A DNA stretch of 64,000 bases, taken from Frondihabitans australicus (GTDB taxonomy: Bacteria > Actinomycetota > Actinomycetes > Actinomycetales > Microbacteriaceae). The stretch covers positions 1 to 64,000 of the forward strand of contig NZ_RBKS01000001.1 in NCBI RefSeq assembly GCF_003634555.1, given 5' to 3'. The translations under genes were made by a program, and so were the position numbers. How positions within the stretch are numbered: the first letter of the stretch is position 1; the number at the start of each line of letters is the position of its first letter. A model generated the notes under the pieces. It made no database searches. It was not told where the DNA came from and saw nothing but the letters and a program-made list of their open reading frames with translations. Below, piece by piece: positions 59,587 through 64,000 of this stretch.

Positions 59587-60585
59587 ATGCCTCTCATCGA
59601 CAACGGCGTGTATGTCGCCGGCCGGCGAATCGAGGACCCCCGCAGCCTCGACGCCACCTACGCGCTCATGCGGGAGCACGACGGCATGGGCTGGATCGGC
59701 CTCTATCGCCCGAGCCCCGACGAGGTGCGCAGCGTCGCGCGCGAGTTCGATCTGCACCCCCTCGCCGTCGAGGACGCCCTGCTCGGCCATCAGCGCTCGA
59801 AGCTCGAGCGCTACGACGAGATCCTCTTCGCCGTCCTGCGACCCGCCCGGTACGTCGACAGCGAGGAGACCGTGGAGTTCGGCGAGCTCCACATCTTCCT
59901 CGGGCCGGAGTTCGTGGTGACGATCCGCCATGCGGAGTCGCCCGACCTCATGCAGGTGCGCAAGCGCATGGAGGCGAACCCGACGCTCCTGGCGCAGGGG
60001 CCCGAGGCGGTGCTGTACGCGATCCTCGACCAGGTCGTCGACGAGTACGAGCCCGTCATCGCCGGCCTCGAGAACGACATCGACGAGATCGAGAACGACC
60101 TCTTCACGGTCGAGTCGATCGGGCTCTCGGAGCGCATCTACAACCTCTCGCGCGAGGTCATCAACTTCCAGCGCGCGGTCGTGCCGCTCGTGAAGATGCT
60201 CGACAACCTCCAGCGCGGAAGCGACAAGTACGGCGTCGACGTCGAGCTGCAGCGCGGTCTCCGCGACGTCCAGGACCACACCCTGCTCATCGCCGAGCGG
60301 GTCGCGTCGTTCCGGCAGATCCTCGACAACGCACTCACCGTGCACGCGACGATCGTCACGCGCCGGCAGACCGACCAGAGCATCCAGCAGAACGAGGAGG
60401 TGAAGAAGATCTCGTCCTGGGCCGCGATCCTCTTCACCCCGACGCTCATCGCCTCGATCTACGGCATGAACTTCGTGCACATGCCCGAACTGGAGTGGGC
60501 GTTCGGGTACCCGTTCGCGCTCGGGCTCATGCTCGCCCTAGGGATCGTGCTGTACGCGGTCTTCAAGAAGCGGAAGTGGCTGTGA
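59587..60585 (+). CDS. corA: CorA-family Mg2+/Co2+ transporter
   Basis: 332 residues from the second ATG (MPLIDNGVYV); an ATG three codons earlier (59578) is possible. The cytoplasmic domain has WIGLYRPSPDEVRSVAREFD, LHPLAVEDALLGHQRSKLER and long helices (ENDIDEIENDLFTVES). The two C-terminal helices are joined by SIYGMNFVHMPELEW, the GMN signature, and the protein ends KKRKWL. It forms a pentameric divalent-metal channel in the inner membrane. A strong terminator follows. It is a single-gene unit. Confidence 0.93.
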   Translation: MPLIDNGVYVAGRRIEDPRSLDATYALMREHDGMGWIGLYRPSPDEVRSVAREFDLHPLAVEDALLGHQRSKLERYDEILFAVLRPARYVDSEETVEFGELHIFLGPEFVVTIRHAESPDLMQVRKRMEANPTLLAQGPEAVLYAILDQVVDEYEPVIAGLENDIDEIENDLFTVESIGLSERIYNLSREVINFQRAVVPLVKMLDNLQRGSDKYGVDVELQRGLRDVQDHTLLIAERVASFRQILDNALTVHATIVTRRQTDQSIQQNEEVKKISSWAAILFTPTLIASIYGMNFVHMPELEWAFGYPFALGLMLALGIVLYAVFKKRKWL

Positions 60586-60598
60586 TCGCACGGCGACA

Positions 60599-60637
60599 GT
60601 GGTGCCCCCGACCGGCCGGGACGGCCGGGAGCACCAC
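60599..60637. terminator. Bidirectional terminator between corA and the ferritin-like gene
   Basis: Outer arms GTGGTGC (60599-60605) and GCACCAC (60631-60637) with an inner stem CCGGCC / GGCCGG. It lies 14 nt after the corA stop and 18 nt from the end of the convergent gene. There is no T-tract. Confidence 0.78.
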
Positions 60638-60654
60638 GCTTCGAGCGGGAGCCG

Positions 60655-61596
60655 CTAGGCGGTCGGGCTCGACGGCGACCCGGACGTGTTGATCGTGCCG
60701 TTCACGCCGTTCGGGTAGAAGCCGCCCTTCGTGGCCGCGTTCGGCGTGAGGTAGACGATGTTCAGCACGCGCGGCGCCGTCCGGCCGAAGGCGACGCTGT
60801 TCGCGTCGGTCGGCACGAGGTTCGTCGTCGGCCCGTCGGCGACGCCCTGGTCGTCGTCGGTCGGCCCGTCCAGGCTGTCGCGGGCGCTCGAAATCGCGTC
60901 GGCCTGGTGATACAGGTCCTCCGCAACGATCCGGTCGCGGATGATGCCCGCGTGGTACGCCTCCACCGCCAGGATTCCGGCGGCCGCCCCGAGGTACGTC
61001 TTGTTCGTGATGAGCGGCGCGGCGCCCTTGTAGGCGGTCACCCCGACGTCCTCGAACAGGAACGCCCCCAGCAGGAAGTTGTCGTCGCTCGCGAACGGGT
61101 CGAATGTCTGCCCAGCCTTGATGAGCCCGGCGGCGGTGGCGGCCGCGTTGAAGCTCGACTGCAGGTCGATCGACGGCCGCGCCACCTTCGCCGAGCCCAG
61201 CGCGGAGCGCAGGAACGCCACGTGAGCCTTCTCGTCATTGGCGATCTCGGTCGCGATCCGCTGGATCGTGAGCGACTTGAACGGCACGGCGTGACCGCCG
61301 ACCACACCGCCGAGCTTTCCCGAGCCGTCCGTCATGTTCGACGCGAGGCCGGTGCCCGTGACGGCGTGCAGGTAGAACTCCGCCTCCAGGTATTCGAGGT
61401 TGAGCGCGAAGTTGAGGATCGCGCCGTCGGTGATCGCCCCCGTCGAGCTGTCGGCGTGGGCGGGAGCCGCGGCGGCGAGGGTGGCGACGCCGACCCCTGC
61501 TCCGGCGATGCCCGCGGCGGTGAGGAACCGCCTCCGGTCGAGCGGGTTCTCGGCGCTCCTGCCGATGGCATTGCTGATGAAACGCTTGTCGAACAT
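60655..61596 (-). CDS. Tat-exported ferritin-like domain protein
   Basis: 313 residues from the ATG at 61596 (AAAGGGA upstream). The N-terminus has the twin-arginine motif [20 protein letters not shown] and cleavage near AHA (about residue 48). The mature part is a ferritin-like four-helix protein with helices [40 protein letters not shown] and [15 protein letters not shown], whose Glu and His residues could bind two metals. The C-terminal 60 residues are extended and polar. Export folded through Tat fits a metal cofactor. Relatives are linked to desiccation or stress in some bacteria; the function here is unknown. Confidence 0.85.
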   Translation of the reverse strand: MFDKRFISNAIGRSAENPLDRRRFLTAAGIAGAGVGVATLAAAAPAHADSSTGAITDGAILNFALNLEYLEAEFYLHAVTGTGLASNMTDGSGKLGGVVGGHAVPFKSLTIQRIATEIANDEKAHVAFLRSALGSAKVARPSIDLQSSFNAAATAAGLIKAGQTFDPFASDDNFLLGAFLFEDVGVTAYKGAAPLITNKTYLGAAAGILAVEAYHAGIIRDRIVAEDLYHQADAISSARDSLDGPTDDDQGVADGPTTNLVPTDANSVAFGRTAPRVLNIVYLTPNAATKGGFYPNGVNGTINTSGSPSSPTA

Positions 61597-61689
61597 CGTT
61601 GTCCCTTTCTGGGCGCAGTGCGGAGCATGCCACGGTGGGTGTGACCGGTCGCCCCCAGATAGCGATCGTCCGTGCGACGGGGTGCATGG

Positions 61690-61706
61690 ACCCCGTCTGG
61701 GGGACA
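61690..61706 (-). promoter_or_regulatory. TGTCCCC-N6-GGG(T) site upstream of the ferritin-like gene
   Basis: On the minus strand TGTCCCC-CAGACG-GGGT, followed by CCATG, about 94 nt ahead of the ATG. It matches the sites ahead of the beta-helix and PKD genes, including the following (T)C(C)ATG. The 218-nt gap to the next gene is otherwise without clear elements. Confidence 0.4.
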
Positions 61707-61814
61707 AGCTAGACCCCTTTTCGACCCACCGATACCCCCTGTCCGGCGAACGTCCGGGGTCGGCCGTGGCGCGGCGGGCACCGCGCGGTGCTGAGACGAG
61801 AGCATGATGTTCCT

Positions 61815-62168
61815 GTGCTTCACGACTTGATGACCCCAGAGAAGAACGTCCAGCGGATCATGTGGACCGGCACCGCCTGGTTCATCGGCGCGGCGGCGAC
61901 GACTGCCGTCTTCCTCGCGGTGATGCTGTCGTCGGGCTGGCGTCCCGGAATCCTGCCGCCCTTCCTCGGCTTCGTGTGGTGGTTCGGCTCGGTGCTGACG
62001 GCGCTCGCCATCGGGCTCATCGGCTGGTCGGGCTGCCCGATCCTCGAGGTGAACGTGCCCATCGCCGACCGCAACAAGACCCGCACCATGCAGGTCGGCA
62101 CGCTCTTCTACATCGTCGGCGGCGTCCTCTGCGTCTTCGCCGTCATGCAGGGCCCGGTCGCGCACTAG
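61815..62168 (+). CDS. Small membrane protein of unknown function
   Basis: 117 residues if started at GTG 61815; ATG 61830 or GTG 61788 are also in frame and none has a good ribosome site. Three hydrophobic segments: [40 protein letters not shown] and [20 protein letters not shown] loop [20 protein letters not shown] separates the last two. I do not recognise a family. It is divergent from the ferritin-like gene. Confidence 0.6.
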   Translation: MLHDLMTPEKNVQRIMWTGTAWFIGAAATTAVFLAVMLSSGWRPGILPPFLGFVWWFGSVLTALAIGLIGWSGCPILEVNVPIADRNKTRTMQVGTLFYIVGGVLCVFAVMQGPVAH

Positions 62169-62216
62169 ACGCCGCAGCGCAAGGCACAGGCCAAGGCCCA
62201 GGGCGCAGGAGCAGCG

Positions 62217-62840
62217 TTACGCGCCCTCGGGCCGCACGCCCGCCGCGCTCGCCCAGTACGCCGCCCCCGCCGCCGGCCCGCCCGCGTCGTGGAGTCGGCG
62301 GGCCTGGGACGCCGGCTTCCGCCGGGCCTGCGCCGCGATGAGCCCGGTGAAGCGGTCGCCGAAGTCGAGCCGCGGCGCTCGCCGGAGGACGTCGGCGACC
62401 AGCGTGGGGGCCCAGCCGTCGGCTCCTGCGCCCCGCACGTCGAACGACGTCGCGACCTCGAGCAGGTGACCTTCGGGGTCGTCGGCCGGGTCGACGGACG
62501 GCAGCATGTGCCGCTGGATCACCTCGCGCACGCGCTCGCGCCGGTCGGCGGGCCAGCCGGCCCCGGCGGCGAAGACCCAGCCGACGGCGCCGCCGGCGTC
62601 CTCGAACGGCTGGTCGTGCGAGTCGAAGAGCGGCACGACGCCGAGGTCGTGCAGCATCGAGCTCACGAACAGGAGCTCGGCGTCGTAGTCCAGCCCGAGG
62701 GCGTCGGCCCGCGCGACGCCCCAGGCGTACGACCGCAGGCAGTGGTTCACGAGGCCCGGGTCGGCCATCGCCCGCACGGTCTCGAGCGCGAGGGCGGCGG
62801 TGGGGGTGGGCGGGGCCAGGAGGGCGTCGGCGGTGCTCAT
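62217..62840 (-). CDS. HD-domain phosphohydrolase-like protein
   Basis: 207 residues. The HD-type helices include VNHCLRSYAWGVARADALGL (first His), LLFVSSMLHDLGVVPLFD (the His-Asp pair) and a later IQRHMLPSVDPADDPEGHLL with further His/Asp candidates. The order H...HD...H...D is complete enough for a metal-dependent hydrolase and resembles the cyanamide-hydratase-like group of HD proteins. The C-terminus is Ala/Gly/Arg-rich. The substrate is unknown; it is a single gene, convergent with the membrane protein before it. Confidence 0.82.
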   Translation of the reverse strand: MSTADALLAPPTPTAALALETVRAMADPGLVNHCLRSYAWGVARADALGLDYDAELLFVSSMLHDLGVVPLFDSHDQPFEDAGGAVGWVFAAGAGWPADRRERVREVIQRHMLPSVDPADDPEGHLLEVATSFDVRGAGADGWAPTLVADVLRRAPRLDFGDRFTGLIAAQARRKPASQARRLHDAGGPAAGAAYWASAAGVRPEGA

Positions 62841-62925
62841 GCGCCCACGGTACGGACGAGGCCGGGTGCGGGGCGAGTGGCTGTCTGCCGTGGTGCGTCG
62901 AGATCCTGCCAGTGTCGCCTCGGCG

Positions 62926-63375
62926 TCAGCGACGCCGGGGCACGCCTCGCGTGACTCGCACGAGTGCCGCGTGGTCGACCTCGCTCGACCCCGAGAGGAG
63001 GTCGCCGACGCCTGCCTCGTACGCCGCCTCGAGTGTCGCGCCGACGCGTCGGCCTTCGTCGGTGAGGGCGACGGTCGTGCTGCGGGCGTCGTGGAGCGAG
63101 GGGGCGCGCCGCACGAGGCCGCGCTTCTCGGCGCGGTCGACGAGGCCGGTGACGCTCGATCGGTCGAGGCCGAGCCGGTCGGCGAGGTCGGCCATGGTCG
63201 GCTCGCGGTCGCGCAGGATCCCCAGCACGCGCAGCTGCGTCACGGAGAGGTTCTCGGTCGCCGAGACGCGAGTCAGCACCTCGAGCACGGCGAACGAGAG
63301 CTGCGCGGCCGCGTCGACCACGCTGAGCTCCTGCGGCTCGTCGGGTCGCGTGCGCCCGGGTTCGACCTGTGTCAT
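62926..63375 (-). CDS. MarR-family repressor of the adjacent oxidoreductase
   Basis: 149 residues. Core winged helix: LSVTQLRVLGILRDREPTMA, LADRLGLDRSSVTGLVDRAE, KRGLVRRAPSLHDARSTTVA with the D-x-R wing motif, LTDEGRRVGATLEAAYEAGV. It is divergent from an NAD(P)H-type oxidoreductase, and the 77 nt between hold a near-perfect 28-bp palindrome over the promoter. It is therefore a local repressor, probably released by an electrophile or phenolic compound, as is common for MarR proteins paired with oxidoreductases. Confidence 0.9.
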   Translation of the reverse strand: MTQVEPGRTRPDEPQELSVVDAAAQLSFAVLEVLTRVSATENLSVTQLRVLGILRDREPTMADLADRLGLDRSSVTGLVDRAEKRGLVRRAPSLHDARSTTVALTDEGRRVGATLEAAYEAGVGDLLSGSSEVDHAALVRVTRGVPRRR

Positions 63376-63388
63376 TCCTCCACCCTAC

Positions 63389-63428
63389 TTGACATGGTTG
63401 GTGTCGCCAACTATATAGTTGGTGACAC
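63389..63428 (+). promoter_or_regulatory. MarR operator covering a consensus promoter
   Basis: TTGACA (63389-63394), 17 bp, TATATA (63412-63417). The palindrome at 63401-63428 has arms GTGTCGCCAACTAT / ATAGTTGGTGACAC, with only one unmatched pair of fourteen, centred on the -10. This is the best promoter in the window and the strongest candidate for tight MarR control. Confidence 0.88.
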
Positions 63429-63452
63429 AAACTACTTGTCGAAGGGAACACC

Positions 63453-64000
63453 ATGAAGGCAGCACTCGTCACCTCGTTCGCCGAGCCGCCCCGCTATGCC
63501 GACGTGCCCGAGCCGGTTCCGGTCGCAGGAGCCGGCGACGTGCTCGTCGAGGTCCTCGCCTCGGGCCTCCACCCGCGCATCCGCTCCCAGGCCGACGGCT
63601 CGCACTACACCTCCGGCGACGCTCTGCCGCTCGTCCCCGGACTCGACGGCGTCGGGCGCACGCCCGACGGCCGCCTCGCGTACTTCGTGCTGGGCGACAC
63701 CCCGCTCGGGGCGATGGCCGAGAAGACTCTGGTCGACCCGCGGCGCATGATCCCGCTGCCCGACGACGCCGACCCGGTGCTCATCGCCGCCGCCATGAAC
63801 CCGGCCATGTCGTCGTGGGTGGCTTTCCGCCGCAGAGTGACGTTCGAGCCGGGCATGTCGGTGCTGATCCTGGGCGCGACCGGATCGGCCGGGCAGCTCG
63901 CCGTGCAGATCGCCCGGCACCTCGGCGCCCGCGACATCGTGGCCGCCGGCCGCGGGCAGGAGAGGCTCGACGCCCTCCGGCCACTCGGCGCGACCGCCAC
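63453..64000 (+). CDS. Zinc-type alcohol dehydrogenase/quinone oxidoreductase-like protein (3' truncated by window)
   Basis: The first 182 residues are present; the gene runs off the window. GAAGGG precedes the ATG. The GroES-like N-terminal domain has MKAALVTSFAEPPRYADVPE and VLVEVLASGLHPRIRSQADG. The Rossmann nucleotide-binding loop is MSVLILGATGSAGQLAVQIA, G-x-x-G-x-x-G/A as in NADPH-using MDR enzymes. The usual catalytic Zn ligands are not evident (no Cys in the first third), so a zinc-free quinone or enone reductase is more likely than an alcohol dehydrogenase. Controlled by the divergent MarR protein. Confidence 0.85.
   Translation, partial: MKAALVTSFAEPPRYADVPEPVPVAGAGDVLVEVLASGLHPRIRSQADGSHYTSGDALPLVPGLDGVGRTPDGRLAYFVLGDTPLGAMAEKTLVDPRRMIPLPDDADPVLIAAAMNPAMSSWVAFRRRVTFEPGMSVLILGATGSAGQLAVQIARHLGARDIVAAGRGQERLDALRPLGATA

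Noticed and set aside
1-64000. tRNA, rRNA and CRISPR arrays
   Set aside because: No cloverleaf with a CCA-type acceptor, no rRNA segment and no regularly spaced short direct repeats were seen by eye.

Overview
The window is high-GC DNA from an actinobacterium. The CarD regulator, the many GTG starts, the GTGA/ATGA stop-start overlaps, the near-exclusive use of G/C-ending codons and the gene families present fit a Microbacteriaceae-like organism. The genus cannot be fixed from the sequence alone. I see no rRNA, tRNA, CRISPR array, integrase or transposase.

Layout. (a) 0-2.2 kb: end of a MarR regulator, an Nramp metal transporter and carD with a strong terminator. (b) 2.2-5.8 kb: arabinan-use operon (GH51 arabinofuranosidase, LacI repressor, aldose epimerase) behind a promoter carrying paired LacI-type operators. 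(c) 5.8-9.2 kb: a SipW/ER-type signal peptidase between two exported proteins that share an unusual signal region, then a MarR gene. (d) 9.2-32 kb: a surface and exopolysaccharide locus with a beta-helix protein, a polymerase-like membrane protein, GT-C transferases, a 1744-residue propeller/LamG/PKD protein coupled to glycosyltransferases and a flippase, a Wzz/CpsD fusion with a broken Walker A, and a GtrB-like transferase. (e) 32-35.5 kb: PrmC-related methyltransferase, VOC protein, ADP-ribosylglycohydrolase and PfkB kinase. (f) 35.5-40.6 kb: LacI plus araB-araD-araA behind a perfect lac-type operator. (g) 40.6-50.9 kb: housekeeping genes (phosphate transporter, GT87, O-acetylhomoserine sulfhydrylase, two GntR, a phosphohydrolase, TetR/MFS efflux) interrupted by three copies of a 58-nt palindromic repeat. 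(h) 50.9-51.8 kb: a small island bounded by 59-bp direct repeats with a Cys/Gly-rich secreted protein and a two-helix membrane protein. (i) 52.3-58.9 kb: an Ig-like secreted protein and the operon PPTase - Pls-type NRPS - M1 aminopeptidase, which looks like a cationic poly-amino-acid (epsilon-poly-lysine-like) system. (j) 58.9-64 kb: DUF membrane protein, CorA, a Tat-exported ferritin-like protein, an HD protein and a MarR/oxidoreductase pair with a clear shared operator.

How it fits together. The two arabinose regions form one pathway: release of L-arabinose from polymers, mutarotation, then isomerase, kinase and epimerase into the pentose phosphate pathway, with a separate LacI repressor at each end. 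The 5.8-32 kb genes build and display a cell-surface polymer with large adhesive proteins. A motif, TGTCCCC-N6-GGGG, lies ahead of four to five of the surface/export genes and may define an undescribed regulon. The Pls operon and the 51-kb island are the best candidates for secreted antagonism or a novel peptide product. All functions are read from sequence by eye; no database search was run.
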